Source of the DNA: Candidatus Parabacteroides intestinavium
Lineage (GTDB): Bacteria; Bacteroidota; Bacteroidia; Bacteroidales; Tannerellaceae
Reading direction: 5' to 3'
DNA length: 23,785 nucleotides
Assembly (NCBI GenBank): GCA_019118725.1
Contig: DWYO01000257.1
Span: 1-23,785, forward strand
Shown here: positions 1 through 7,757 of the stretch, one piece after another
Layout of the letters: the number at the start of each line of letters is the position of its first letter
Numbering within the stretch: position 1 is the first letter of the stretch
The notes under the pieces: generated by a model
What the model was told of the DNA's origin: nothing
What the model saw: the letters and a program-made list of their open reading frames with translations, nothing else
Databases searched by the model: none
Translations under genes and position numbers: made by a program

Positions 1-696
1 CAAGAATGTCGCACCGCAGCAATCACCGGTATATCCCTCTATTTTTTTCTTTATAAATGAGGTAAGCAGGAACCAGGTTGCAATGGGAAAAAGAAGTGCC
101 CAGAAATAATAACTTTCCGGTAACCAGATAAGGGGAATGGTAGCAGAAACGATACAATATACATATTCCTTCCACGTCATCCGGCTATAGACTGTTTTGT
201 TTTTAGCTTCCTGTACGTTCCGGGCATAAGGTAGTCGGTTGATAATCATTCCGGCGACACCTTTACAGAACGGATCTCCGGTCAGCATGACTGCTCCGGC
301 AATCGTAATCGGCAAGCTGCTTAAAAGCATATAATAGAGAGCGAAATAAAAGATTAATCCGATTACTCCATAACTTCCGATATGTGAATCTTTCATGATA
401 GCCAAAATCCGTCCTTTATCAGTACCTCCGCCGAATCCGTCAAAAAAGTCAGCTAATCCATCTTCATGCAGACACCCGGTCACTAGTAATCGGGTGGTGA
501 TAGCCAGCAACAGGGCGACCGAGTCGGGCAAAATCATTGAGGTAACATATAATACCAATACGCTCAATCCGGCAGTCAGCCATCCAACCAAAGGCCAGTA
601 GCTAACAACGTTTTTGAAATATTCGCTCGGCACCTCGGCAATCCGCCAGAAAGGCAATCGGGTAAAAAACAGAAATGCAGCTAAAATGCGTAGCAT
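1..696 (-). CDS. cobS: Adenosylcobinamide-GDP ribazoletransferase (cobalamin synthase), C-terminus cut by window edge
   Basis: CobS is an integral membrane enzyme that joins adenosylcobinamide-GDP to alpha-ribazole (or its phosphate), the last assembly step of adenosylcobalamin. I translated the minus strand from the ATG at 696-694. The product begins MLRILAAFLFFTRLPFW and contains the acidic signature HEDGLADFFDGFGGG (about residues 77-91), followed by a KDSHIGSYG segment, all typical of CobS metal-binding and active-site regions. Several hydrophobic stretches fit a polytopic membrane protein. 232 codons are present and the frame is still open at position 1; family members are about 245-260 residues, so only a short C-terminal tail is missing. 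Its ATG lies one base after the cobT stop codon, so the two are almost certainly cotranscribed and translationally coupled. Identification is firm. Confidence 0.95.
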   Translation of the reverse strand, partial: MLRILAAFLFFTRLPFWRIAEVPSEYFKNVVSYWPLVGWLTAGLSVLVLYVTSMILPDSVALLLAITTRLLVTGCLHEDGLADFFDGFGGGTDKGRILAIMKDSHIGSYGVIGLIFYFALYYMLLSSLPITIAGAVMLTGDPFCKGVAGMIINRLPYARNVQEAKNKTVYSRMTWKEYVYCIVSATIPLIWLPESYYFWALLFPIATWFLLTSFIKKKIEGYTGDCCGATFL

Positions 697-697
697 A

Positions 698-1735
698 TTA
701 AAAGTATTTGGTGATAGCTTCTTGTTCGAATGTATGCATTTCGTTAATCATGCGGACAGCCGAATCGACAATCGGATAGGCACACACTGCACCAGATCCT
801 TCCCCTAAACGCATTCCCAAATAAAGAAGAGGCTCAGCATGCAGGTAATTCAACAATTTCCGATGCCCGCTTTCGTCACCACAATGCCCGAAGATACAAT
901 AGTCCTGCATATCCGGATAGAGCCGGGTAGCAGCCAAGACACAATTGGTCATGATAAATCCGTCTACCAGAATAATCATCTTCAATTCAGCGGCACGTAG
1001 CATCCCTCCTACCGCCATTACCATTTCATAACCTCCGAAATAGCGCATAATGTCTAACGGGCTGCCATCTCCCTGGTAATTCTCTTGCGCTGCTTTCAAC
1101 ACTTCGTATTTATGGCGTACTCCTTCTCGATTAAGTCCGCTACCGGCTCCAACGCACTCGACTAAAGGTGTTCCGGTCAGGCAACTCATCCATAAGCTGG
1201 AAGCCGAAGTGTTTCCGATTCCCATTTCGCCGAAACTGATGATGTTGCATCCTTCCTGATGACAATCGCTTACGATGTCTGCCCCGATTTGCAAGGCTTT
1301 TTCCAGTTCATCTTTTGTCATGGCCGCTTCATGCAGGAAATTACGAGTGCCTTTCCGGATTTTCCGGTTAATGATTCGCGGGTTTTCCGGAAAATCATAA
1401 TCCACGCCTCCATCTACAATCTTAATGTCGAATCCATGCTGGCGGGCCAAAAAGCATACGCCTGATCCACCGTTCAGAAAATTGTAGATGACTTGCCGCG
1501 TTACCTCTTTGGGGGACTGGCTGACTCCTTCATCAGCGATACCATGGTCTGAGGCATAAATCACATTGACGGGATGCGTAAGTTTAGGAGTCAGCGTCTG
1601 TTGTATCATTCCGATTTGCAGTGCTAGGGTTTCTAAGCGTCCTAATGAACCTTTAGGTTTTGCCAGACTGTTAATCCGGTTTACCAAAGCTTCCCGGATT
1701 TTTTCGTCCGGTTTGTTTATTTGGAATGGAGTCAT
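698..1735 (-). CDS. cobT: Nicotinate-nucleotide--dimethylbenzimidazole phosphoribosyltransferase
   Basis: CobT transfers phosphoribose from nicotinate mononucleotide to the lower-ligand base (dimethylbenzimidazole or a related base), making alpha-ribazole phosphate for CobS. The 345-residue product has the family N-terminal KPKGSLGRLE motif, the YASDHGIADEGVS segment, and near the C-terminus LGEGSGA, whose Glu312 corresponds to the catalytic base of characterised CobT enzymes. Length is normal for the family. It lies between cobU and cobS. The 74-nt gap after cobU is larger than the 1-nt gap to cobS. That gap contains an AT-rich 7-bp hairpin (1756-1762 with 1773-1779) and, on the minus strand, TATTTTCG, one mismatch from the Bacteroidetes -7 box, so a secondary promoter is possible but unproven. 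Which base is used cannot be read from the sequence. Confidence 0.96.
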   Translation of the reverse strand: MTPFQINKPDEKIREALVNRINSLAKPKGSLGRLETLALQIGMIQQTLTPKLTHPVNVIYASDHGIADEGVSQSPKEVTRQVIYNFLNGGSGVCFLARQHGFDIKIVDGGVDYDFPENPRIINRKIRKGTRNFLHEAAMTKDELEKALQIGADIVSDCHQEGCNIISFGEMGIGNTSASSLWMSCLTGTPLVECVGAGSGLNREGVRHKYEVLKAAQENYQGDGSPLDIMRYFGGYEMVMAVGGMLRAAELKMIILVDGFIMTNCVLAATRLYPDMQDYCIFGHCGDESGHRKLLNYLHAEPLLYLGMRLGEGSGAVCAYPIVDSAVRMINEMHTFEQEAITKYF

Positions 1736-1809
1736 AGCTTGTATTCTTCTGTATTTTTATCTCTGCGAAAATAGATAAATCTCGTTATAAAATCAAGTAT
1801 ATTTCTGTA

Positions 1810-2313
1810 TTATTTTATTTTCAGTGCGATTCCGCTGACCATCAATACAACTTTATCTGCTTTGGAAGCGATATATTGGTTTACCCAACCTTGCAGGTCC
1901 GTAAATTTGCGTTGTGTCTCGTCCATGGGAACGCCGCCTAGCCCCAGTTCGTTGGTGACGAAAAGGAATGTCGCGTCTTGTCGCACAAGGGCATCAAATT
2001 CTCTTTTGATCTGTTCCAAAGAGGCTTCTACCTGACCTTGGTTGTCGAAAAAGAAATTGGTACACCAAAGGGTTACACAATCAATTACAACGACCCGTCC
2101 AGTCAAATCATGCCGGCTCAATAGTTTTTCTTCTTCTATATTGGTCCATTTTGGACCGCGGTCAGCTTGATGACGCAATACACGCTGGCGAAACTCCTCG
2201 TCCCAGATACGGGAGGTTGCCAAATAGACGGGATTCGGTGTTAGGCTCAACGCCAAATCCTGAGCATAACGGCTCTTTCCGGATCTTTGTCCGCCGGTTA
2301 TCAGCATTATCAT
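1810..2313 (-). CDS. cobU: Bifunctional adenosylcobinamide kinase / adenosylcobinamide-phosphate guanylyltransferase
   Basis: CobU phosphorylates adenosylcobinamide and then transfers GMP to it, giving adenosylcobinamide-GDP, the substrate of CobS. The 167-residue protein starts with a P-loop, GGQRSGKS (residues 7-14). The segment RVLRHQADRGPKW carries His48, matching the histidine that is transiently guanylylated in characterised CobU proteins. VVVIDCVTLW and FVTNELGLGGVP are further family motifs. Length is close to the usual 165-190. Translation could begin at Met1 or Met3 (MIML). It starts 37 nt after the stop of the S4-domain gene and is followed by cobT, so it probably belongs to one transcription unit with them. 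As a salvage enzyme it also lets the cell use imported cobinamide. Confidence 0.95.
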   Translation of the reverse strand: MIMLITGGQRSGKSRYAQDLALSLTPNPVYLATSRIWDEEFRQRVLRHQADRGPKWTNIEEEKLLSRHDLTGRVVVIDCVTLWCTNFFFDNQGQVEASLEQIKREFDALVRQDATFLFVTNELGLGGVPMDETQRKFTDLQGWVNQYIASKADKVVLMVSGIALKIK

Positions 2314-2350
2314 TGTCTATTCCTGTTTTTAGAGTCTTAAACCAACATTT

Positions 2351-2935
2351 CTACCCTCTGTTCCTTTTGTTCTTGGGATTATTCTTACTCGTTTTCCGAA
2401 GAGCCGCCGATTTGGGAGCGGCAGCTATACGTTGAGCTACAGCCGATCGGCTCAATGATTTGCCGAACTTCGGTTTCATAGCATCCTGATAAATTTGTTT
2501 TTTATCAGTTCCCGGCTTATTTTCTTGCGCTTCACGTTCTTTTGCGGCTCTGCGTGCAGCCGCATATTTATTGTATTTAACGTAGTGTTCACGGCGCGGT
2601 TTCTTCGCACCTTCTTCCTCTGTTTTTTGAGCCAACGGGGTATAGCCTACGTGCGCAGGCTTACTTTTCTCTTTCCGTCTTTCCCGTTCTGTTTTCGGAC
2701 CATAAATCAGGTTTTCCGCTTTCGGGGTCAACGCACGGATTTTTCCGGCATTCGAATGTTTCCCTATCCGGATTTGTTCGCCATCTACCAGAACAAGGTC
2801 TTCTTCGGTAACCTTTTGTCCGACTTTCGGGAGCTTTCCATTGACTGTCACCCGTCCCATCTCGATGAATTTATCCGCTTCACGCCGGGAACAAATCCCG
2901 TAGTCGCTCATTAGTTTATTTAGTCTGATCTCCAT
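2351..2935 (-). CDS. S4-domain RNA-binding protein with a basic tail and no pseudouridine synthase domain
   Basis: The N-terminal ~55 residues form an S4 RNA-binding domain of the RsuA/RluB type (RLNKLMSDYGICSRREADKFI, then MGRVTVNGK and a VDGEQI end). In pseudouridine synthases this is followed by the catalytic domain beginning near an NKP motif, but no such motif or catalytic Asp region is present here. Instead residues ~60-194 are rich in Lys, Arg, Ala and Glu and look disordered (for example YAAARRAAKERE and a KTSKNNPKNKRNRG end). The protein is 194 residues, shorter than the ~240 or more of RsuA/RluB enzymes. An rRNA or ribosome-binding role is inferred from the fold only. It sits between cbiB and cobU, with a likely promoter of its own at 2970-2977. 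Database annotation as 'pseudouridine synthase' would probably be over-reach. Confidence 0.85.
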   Translation of the reverse strand: MEIRLNKLMSDYGICSRREADKFIEMGRVTVNGKLPKVGQKVTEEDLVLVDGEQIRIGKHSNAGKIRALTPKAENLIYGPKTERERRKEKSKPAHVGYTPLAQKTEEEGAKKPRREHYVKYNKYAAARRAAKEREAQENKPGTDKKQIYQDAMKPKFGKSLSRSAVAQRIAAAPKSAALRKTSKNNPKNKRNRG

Positions 2936-2969
2936 ACGTTATTCAATTAAAATTAACAATACAAAATTA

Positions 2970-2977
2970 CAAAGGTA
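2970..2977 (-). promoter_or_regulatory. Bacteroidetes -7 promoter box for the S4-domain gene
   Basis: The minus strand reads TACCTTTG, a full match to the TAnnTTTG -7 element of the Bacteroidetes primary sigma factor. It lies in the 71-nt gap after cbiB, 35 nt upstream of the S4-gene ATG. No clear -33 TTTG is visible at the expected spacing, so this is a candidate. It would allow the S4 gene and downstream cobU/T/S to be expressed independently of cbiB. Confidence 0.5.
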
Positions 2978-3006
2978 TTGCTGATAAACAATTATGAAAA
3001 TAGCAT

Positions 3007-3957
3007 TTAGCCGAAACATAATGGAATAATAACCACCAATGCACCCATTACCAGTTCGGTATTGCTGTTTATCTGAATTGCCCGCCACATATCCTCAAGG
3101 GTAAAATCGCGTTCGTTTGTTCCTATATAGGGCTTTACGACCGGCTCTCCGAAATAATCATGGGTACCTCCGAACCGGCAATCCAAAATGGCCGCCAAAG
3201 CTGCTTCGGGATACCCTGAATTAGGGCTGGCATGTGCGCGTCCGTACCGGAATACAAAATCGCGTTTGTCCCAATTTCCGGAAACAAGGAGCATCAGAAA
3301 AGCCGTAATGCGTGCTGGAATATAGTTGGCGAGGTCATCGATACGTGCCGCAATGCGGCCGAATTCCCTATATCGTTTATTCTTATAACCGATCATCGAA
3401 TCTAACGTATTTACCATTTTATAAGCCATCATGCCCGGAAGTCCTAAAAGTATAAACCAGAACATCGGCGCAATAACCCCATCACTCAGATTTTCAGCCA
3501 AGGTTTCCAAAGCTGCGGTCCGAATTTCCTGTGGGGTGAGCTGAGACGTGTCACGTCCCACGATCCGCGCTACCTGTTGTCGTCCCTCTTCCGTACTGCG
3601 TTCTACCGCCTCAAACACCGCCTTCACTTCTGTGATGAGTGTTTTCCCAGCCAAGCAAAAGAATACACCAATGGCCGTAAGGAGTCCGAACAGAAAAGGG
3701 TGCAGGATTCCGGAAAAATACAAAATCCAATAGGTCAGCAAATAGACTCCGACTATCAATCCAACAGCCAGTATTCCTCCTTTAATAATCCGGTCTTTTC
3801 CCCGATTAAGTTGTTTCTCTCCGTAAGCGATTGCTTTTCCGAACCAGACCACCGGATGCGGCCAGCCATTGGGATCGCCCAACAAGCGGTCGGCCAGCCA
3901 TCCGAAGAGGAAAGGCATGGCTTTGTACGTTAATATCCTTGTATCGATAAACAGCAT
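3007..3957 (-). CDS. cbiB: Adenosylcobinamide-phosphate synthase
   Basis: CbiB (called CobD in the Pseudomonas nomenclature) is a membrane protein that amidates adenosylcobyric acid with aminopropanol or its phosphate, forming adenosylcobinamide (phosphate). The 316-residue product has the family N-terminus (LFGWLADRLLGDPNGWPHPVVWFGK), a GRDTSQLTPQEIRTAALETL segment, the conserved NLSDGVIAPMFW and MVNTLDSMIGYKN motifs, and HASPNSGYPEAALAA. Multiple hydrophobic segments fit an inner-membrane enzyme. Length is normal. It is the first gene of the cobalamin group in this window, with a -7 promoter box 22 nt upstream. No cobalamin riboswitch is visible in its very short leader. Earlier corrin-ring genes are not in the window. 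Confidence 0.95.
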   Translation of the reverse strand: MLFIDTRILTYKAMPFLFGWLADRLLGDPNGWPHPVVWFGKAIAYGEKQLNRGKDRIIKGGILAVGLIVGVYLLTYWILYFSGILHPFLFGLLTAIGVFFCLAGKTLITEVKAVFEAVERSTEEGRQQVARIVGRDTSQLTPQEIRTAALETLAENLSDGVIAPMFWFILLGLPGMMAYKMVNTLDSMIGYKNKRYREFGRIAARIDDLANYIPARITAFLMLLVSGNWDKRDFVFRYGRAHASPNSGYPEAALAAILDCRFGGTHDYFGEPVVKPYIGTNERDFTLEDMWRAIQINSNTELVMGALVVIIPLCFG

Positions 3958-3978
3958 TTTTTTGATTCGTTAGTTGGG

Positions 3979-3986
3979 CAAAGGTA
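3979..3986 (-). promoter_or_regulatory. Bacteroidetes -7 promoter box for cbiB
   Basis: The minus strand reads TACCTTTG, a full TAnnTTTG match, with T-rich sequence about 20 nt upstream at the -33 position. Transcription would start only about 15 nt before the cbiB ATG, leaving no room for a leader regulator. It is back to back with the promoter of the plus-strand SPOR gene. Confidence 0.6.
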
Positions 3987-4089
3987 AGGAAAAACTTATT
4001 TACTTGGAAAAAAAATGCCGATGTCCTGTTTTTATAAGATAAAATGGATGATTTTTGACTTGTTGCTTTCTATTTCGGGATTAAAACAT

Positions 4090-4097
4090 TACTTTTG
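4090..4097 (+). promoter_or_regulatory. Bacteroidetes -7 promoter box directly before the SPOR-protein start
   Basis: The plus strand reads TACTTTTG, a full TAnnTTTG match, with TTGC at roughly the -33 distance (spacing about 23 nt). It ends only 4 nt before the ATG at 4102. Transcription should therefore begin at or within a few bases of the start codon, giving a leaderless or near-leaderless message. This position also argues that translation begins at 4102 rather than at an upstream in-frame ATG. Confidence 0.55.
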
Positions 4098-4101
4098 TGG
4101 T

Positions 4102-5109
4102 ATGTATAGAATTGTTGGACATATAGAACATCTGCTGTCGGTTCACGATTGCGTTATCGTTCCGGATTTCGGAGGATTTGTCGTGCAGACTATTCCCATG
4201 CGATATGATACGGATAACCATCTCTTTGAACCGATGCGTAAGGAAATTGTATTCAACGAGACACTGCAATATAATGATGGCTTGTTGATAGAAGCTTATA
4301 TGCAGGCGGAAAAGGCGGATTACCGGACAGCCCGCCAGCTGATGCACGAGGATGTGGCTTTGCTGAGGGAAAAGCTGCAACGAGATGGCGTATTGAATCT
4401 AGAGAATATCGGTTCATTCTCAATGGGTGAAGAGGGGCAACTGATCTTTGAGGCTAATGAGGCGGGATGGCTGAATGCGCTGATGTTTGGATTGGAACCT
4501 TTTACTTTTGAACCGTTACATACGCAGTTCCCGGAAACAGCTGTTTTTCCGGAAAAGAAGAAGACGGAAATCTATTATATTCCGGTCAGCCGCCGATTGG
4601 TTCGTACCGTAGCCGCTACCGCAGCCGCAGTTGTTTTATTCTTTACGCTATCTACACCGGTTAAGGATGTGAACCGTTCGGCGTATACGGCCAGTTTCGT
4701 TCCGACCGAGATGATTACTCCGGAAGTGTGGTCTGAAAAGAATACCCAGTCGGAAGAAATGCTGAAAGCGGAAAGGAAGACGGAAACTAATATGGAGGTA
4801 AAGTCGGAGGCTCCGAAAACAGAAGCGAAAAAGTCTGTAGAAGAAAATCTTGCTCCTAAACAGGCAAAGCCCGTGTCACAGAAAATGTATCATGTTGTGA
4901 TTGCCAGCTTCCCTACCAGCGAACAGGCGCATCGGTATATGGATGAAACCGGCAAACAGGATTGTCCGAATATGAATATGGTGCACAACAAGACCAAGTA
5001 CCGTGTCTATGCTGACCGGTTTACCGATCGTAAAACAGCGGAAGTATATATGGAAAAGCTACGGAAAAATCTGAAATATAAAGATGCCTGGTTGTTTATA
5101 AGCCAGTAA
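4102..5109 (+). CDS. Membrane protein with CCDC81-type HU-like domains and C-terminal SPOR domain
   Basis: This is the only plus-strand gene. I place the start at 4102 (MYRIVGHIEHLL), where bacterial homologues of this Bacteroidetes family begin; an in-frame ATG at 4015 would add 29 residues that lie across the promoter. The 335-residue protein has two N-terminal HU-like CCDC81 bacterial domains (about 1-60, including HDCVIVPDFGGFV, and 61-130, including LNLENIGSFSM). A transmembrane segment follows (about 167-185), then a charged Lys/Glu-rich linker (190-260) and a SPOR domain (262-334, starting YHVVIASFPTSEQAHRYM). SPOR domains bind denuded peptidoglycan at division sites. HU-like folds suggest nucleic-acid or protein binding inside the cell. 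Linking the nucleoid to the septal wall is my inference; no function is established for this protein. Confidence 0.88.
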   Translation: MYRIVGHIEHLLSVHDCVIVPDFGGFVVQTIPMRYDTDNHLFEPMRKEIVFNETLQYNDGLLIEAYMQAEKADYRTARQLMHEDVALLREKLQRDGVLNLENIGSFSMGEEGQLIFEANEAGWLNALMFGLEPFTFEPLHTQFPETAVFPEKKKTEIYYIPVSRRLVRTVAATAAAVVLFFTLSTPVKDVNRSAYTASFVPTEMITPEVWSEKNTQSEEMLKAERKTETNMEVKSEAPKTEAKKSVEENLAPKQAKPVSQKMYHVVIASFPTSEQAHRYMDETGKQDCPNMNMVHNKTKYRVYADRFTDRKTAEVYMEKLRKNLKYKDAWLFISQ

Positions 5110-5146
5110 AGAAAACAACGTGTTTCTAACTTTTACAATTTTATTT

Positions 5147-5187
5147 GGGTGCTTATCGCTAAGATGCAACAGGCACCCGTTTTTTTT
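5147..5187 (+). terminator. Intrinsic terminator of the SPOR-protein gene
   Basis: A GGGTGC/GCACCC stem (5147-5152 with 5173-5178) has a 20-nt loop that itself can form a small CTTA/TAAG hairpin. It is followed by G and eight T residues (5180-5187). It lies 38 nt after the stop codon of the plus-strand gene. Confidence 0.8.
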
Positions 5188-5214
5188 CTGAGGAATAGAG
5201 GAGGGGAAAAGATA

Positions 5215-5262
5215 CAAAAAAGCCAACCAATTCACAACTCTTTGTGTATGAATTGGCTGGCT
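5215..5262 (-). terminator. Intrinsic terminator of the lysA-glycosyltransferase unit
   Basis: A 14-bp stem (5221-5234 with 5249-5262) has one mismatch that becomes a G-U pair in the minus-strand RNA, and a 14-nt loop. On the minus strand it runs into six T residues (5216-5221) and T-rich sequence. It lies 85 nt beyond the glycosyltransferase stop and faces the plus-strand terminator, so the convergent units are insulated from each other. Confidence 0.82.
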
Positions 5263-5346
5263 GATAACATTTACTGAATATCTCTGTCGAAATATCCTTC
5301 AAGCCGGGTGGCTCTCTCCCTTGAGAGTTCGTTTCTGAAAACAAGC

Positions 5347-6513
5347 TCACTTCTCCATAATAAACACGTAATTCCGCTTGCGATGGAAACGGCTAATAAA
5401 ACCAAGATAGAGAGTATACATATAGTTAGTCACATCCAACAAAACGAAACATCCTTTCGGAATCCGCTGCCCTAACTGACGGGAAAAACGGCGGAACACC
5501 CAACTCTTCACCCCATAATAACAGCCTAACAGCAGAAAGGCATAAAGAGAAAGCAGGTAATTCCCGATGAACCCATTTATCATAGAAAGCAATACGACTA
5601 TTCCAAACAGTCCATAAAGACACGCCTCGAATGTAAACAATCGATAAAACCTATTCTTACACAGCTTCCGGTTTGCCATCCGAGCTATACGCCCTATAGT
5701 CCACGACTTCAGCCGGTGGATTTCGTCCATCTGTATAATACTCTCTGACGTATAGCAAACCGATGCATTTTGGGGAGTCGCCACGCCATTGACAAACAAG
5801 CTGTCTTCACCGATCTTCAAATAAAGCTGATTGTAAAAGCCCTTGTTGGCAAAGAACAGCGCTTTGGTGTAGGATAAGTTCTTACCAGTACCGCTATAAA
5901 AGTGCTGCATCAACCCGCCGGAAACATATTGAAGTGTATTCTTTAAGTTATCGAAAGCGATAAAACTATTCCGCCATCCTTTGTGATAGGGATAAGAACA
6001 GCAACCCACCACCAACTGCACCGATGGCCGATATGCCGAAACCATAGCCCGTAACCAATGCCCGTTCTGCGGTTCACAATCGGATTCGGTAAAGAAAATC
6101 CGCTCATACCGCGCCGCCTTGATACCCAATGTCAAAGCCAGTTTCTTTTTACTGATATACCGCGCCCCCTTCGGAATGCAGGTATAATACAATTGCGGAA
6201 ATTGCTTTTTCAGCAGACTCAATACGTGAATACATTCCTCAGAAATATCATCTCCTACTACAATAACCTCGAATTGCGAATAGTCTTGCGTCAGGAATGC
6301 CGGGACATGGCGATGGAGACGTTCTGCATCATCCTCCGCATAAATGACGACCGAAACCGGAGGCAATGCAGTCTCCCCCTCATCTTCCGGACTTTGTCCG
6401 TAACGCTTTTTACCCGGAAGGCGGTACAAGAACAGGCAATACCCCAACAGTAGCAGGAACAACACTGTACTGACTCCCGCCAAACCAAGTTCATATGGAT
6501 AAAAAGAAAGCAT
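5347..6513 (-). CDS. Membrane-bound family 2 glycosyltransferase
   Basis: The 388-residue protein has an N-terminal transmembrane helix (about 9-30), then a GT-A type GT2 domain starting at PPVSVVIYAEDD (51-62). Visible donor or metal motifs are VVGDDISEE (Asp88-Asp89) and TESDCEP (142-148), the usual position of the DxD-like acidic motif. GEDSLFVN (Glu236-Asp237) fits the ED motif of the catalytic base. Two or more C-terminal hydrophobic segments (about 297-312 and 318-336) anchor it in the inner membrane. The active site should face the cytoplasm. Such enzymes add sugars to lipid-linked or envelope glycans, but the acceptor and donor cannot be told from the sequence. It starts 21 nt after lysA and is probably cotranscribed with it, though no pathway link is evident. 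Confidence 0.85.
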   Translation of the reverse strand: MLSFYPYELGLAGVSTVLFLLLLGYCLFLYRLPGKKRYGQSPEDEGETALPPVSVVIYAEDDAERLHRHVPAFLTQDYSQFEVIVVGDDISEECIHVLSLLKKQFPQLYYTCIPKGARYISKKKLALTLGIKAARYERIFFTESDCEPQNGHWLRAMVSAYRPSVQLVVGCCSYPYHKGWRNSFIAFDNLKNTLQYVSGGLMQHFYSGTGKNLSYTKALFFANKGFYNQLYLKIGEDSLFVNGVATPQNASVCYTSESIIQMDEIHRLKSWTIGRIARMANRKLCKNRFYRLFTFEACLYGLFGIVVLLSMINGFIGNYLLSLYAFLLLGCYYGVKSWVFRRFSRQLGQRIPKGCFVLLDVTNYMYTLYLGFISRFHRKRNYVFIMEK

Positions 6514-6534
6514 TTCTTACTCCTCGCCTCATAT

Positions 6535-7692
6535 TTATAGCAGGTCGGAATAATAAGCCTTAGGCAATTTACGGCAATTGTATTGCGAAGCCATCACCTC
6601 TCCATAGGCACCAGCCGAACGGAGTGCGATAAAGTCACCCCGATGTACCTTATTCAACTCCACATCCTTGCCAAATACATCTGATGATTCGCATATCGGA
6701 CCGACAACATCATAAATATCAGTCTCTTCATCACTAGAAATGTTTTCGATACGGTGATAAGCATCATACATGGCAGGACGTATCAGCTCCGTGAATCCGG
6801 CATCCAAAATAGCAAATTTCTTCACCTCGCCTTCTTTGACATACAGCACACGCGAAATCAACGATCCACATTGTGCCACCACCGAACGTCCCGGTTCAAA
6901 ATGCACTTGCTGGCCCGGACGCAGCTTCAGTAATTTTTTGAAAACCGCAAAGTAATTATCAAAAGCCGGAATAGGCAAATGGTTCGGATGATAATAATCA
7001 ATCCCCAAACCGCCACCAAAGTTCAGGTTCTCCACCTGCAGTCCTTTGCTCTCCAACTCTTCTTGGATTTCATTCATACGGATAGCCAAATTACGGAAAG
7101 CGGACATATCCGTAATCTGCGAACCGATATGAGTATGTATGCCTATCAACCGCACAGAGTTCATCGACTGCATAGTATCCAGTACCTTACCCAAAAGACT
7201 TAAATTGATACCGAACTTATTTTCTTTCAAACCGGTTGTTATCTTAGCATGTGTATGTGCATCCACCTCCGGATTAATACGAAGCGCTATGCGTGCCACT
7301 TTCCCTTTTGCAGCCGCCAATTCATTGATGACCTCCAATTCGGCCAATGACTCCACATTGAAGCAAAAGATATCACGATCCAATCCCAAATTGATTTCCC
7401 AATCCGCTTTTCCCACACCGGCAAAAACCACCTTATCAGCGGGGAAACCGGCATCCAATGCAGCCTGCACTTCACCCCCGCTCACACAATCGGCTCCTAA
7501 GCCCTGCGCAGCGATTGTCTCTAAAATACGCGGATTCGCATTTGCCTTGACTGCATAATGCACATGATAACCATACTTGCCTGACTCCGCCTTTATGACC
7601 TCCAAAGTCTCTTTCAAGAGCGCCATATCATAATAATAAAACGGGGTCTCCAACACTTCAAACTTCTCTATAGGGAATGTACCTTTCAACAT
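6535..7692 (-). CDS. lysA: Diaminopimelate decarboxylase
   Basis: LysA is a pyridoxal-phosphate enzyme that decarboxylates meso-diaminopimelate to L-lysine. The 385-residue product is a fold-type III (alanine racemase-like) decarboxylase. HVHYAVKANANPRIL contains Lys49, the expected PLP Schiff-base lysine. ADCVSGGEV, IGIHTHIGSQI, the phosphate-binding NFGGGLGIDY, and FEPGRSVVAQCG follow in order. VGPICESSDVFG carries the substrate-binding CES motif whose Cys belongs to the partner active site in the dimer. Length is slightly short of the usual 410-420 but all motifs are present. It follows lysC after 65 nt containing a strong hairpin, which may dampen read-through. Confidence 0.95.
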   Translation of the reverse strand: MLKGTFPIEKFEVLETPFYYYDMALLKETLEVIKAESGKYGYHVHYAVKANANPRILETIAAQGLGADCVSGGEVQAALDAGFPADKVVFAGVGKADWEINLGLDRDIFCFNVESLAELEVINELAAAKGKVARIALRINPEVDAHTHAKITTGLKENKFGINLSLLGKVLDTMQSMNSVRLIGIHTHIGSQITDMSAFRNLAIRMNEIQEELESKGLQVENLNFGGGLGIDYYHPNHLPIPAFDNYFAVFKKLLKLRPGQQVHFEPGRSVVAQCGSLISRVLYVKEGEVKKFAILDAGFTELIRPAMYDAYHRIENISSDEETDIYDVVGPICESSDVFGKDVELNKVHRGDFIALRSAGAYGEVMASQYNCRKLPKAYYSDLL

Positions 7693-7710
7693 ATCGAATA
7701 AACCTATAAA

Positions 7711-7730
7711 CCCCGGACTAAAATCCGGGG
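7711..7730 (-). terminator. GC-rich hairpin between lysC and lysA
   Basis: CCCCGGA (7711-7717) pairs perfectly with TCCGGGG (7724-7730) around a 6-nt loop. On the minus strand the hairpin is followed by TTTATAGGTTTATT, a weak T-rich tract interrupted by A and G, so it could act as a partial terminator or an RNA-stabilising stem. It lies just after lysC and 18 nt before the lysA start codon. No leader peptide is visible. Confidence 0.5.
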
Positions 7731-7757
7731 CTATCTATATTAACCTTATAACCTAAC

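Noticed and set aside
4015..4101. 29-residue N-terminal extension of the SPOR protein
   Set aside because: It covers the -7 promoter box at 4090-4097 and does not resemble family N-termini, which begin at the MYRIVGHIEHLL position.
5159..5350. 63-codon minus-strand reading frame after the glycosyltransferase
   Set aside because: It runs through the 14-bp terminator of the upstream gene and into the opposing terminator, has no recognisable domain, and starts within the glycosyltransferase stop region. It is best explained as trailer sequence.
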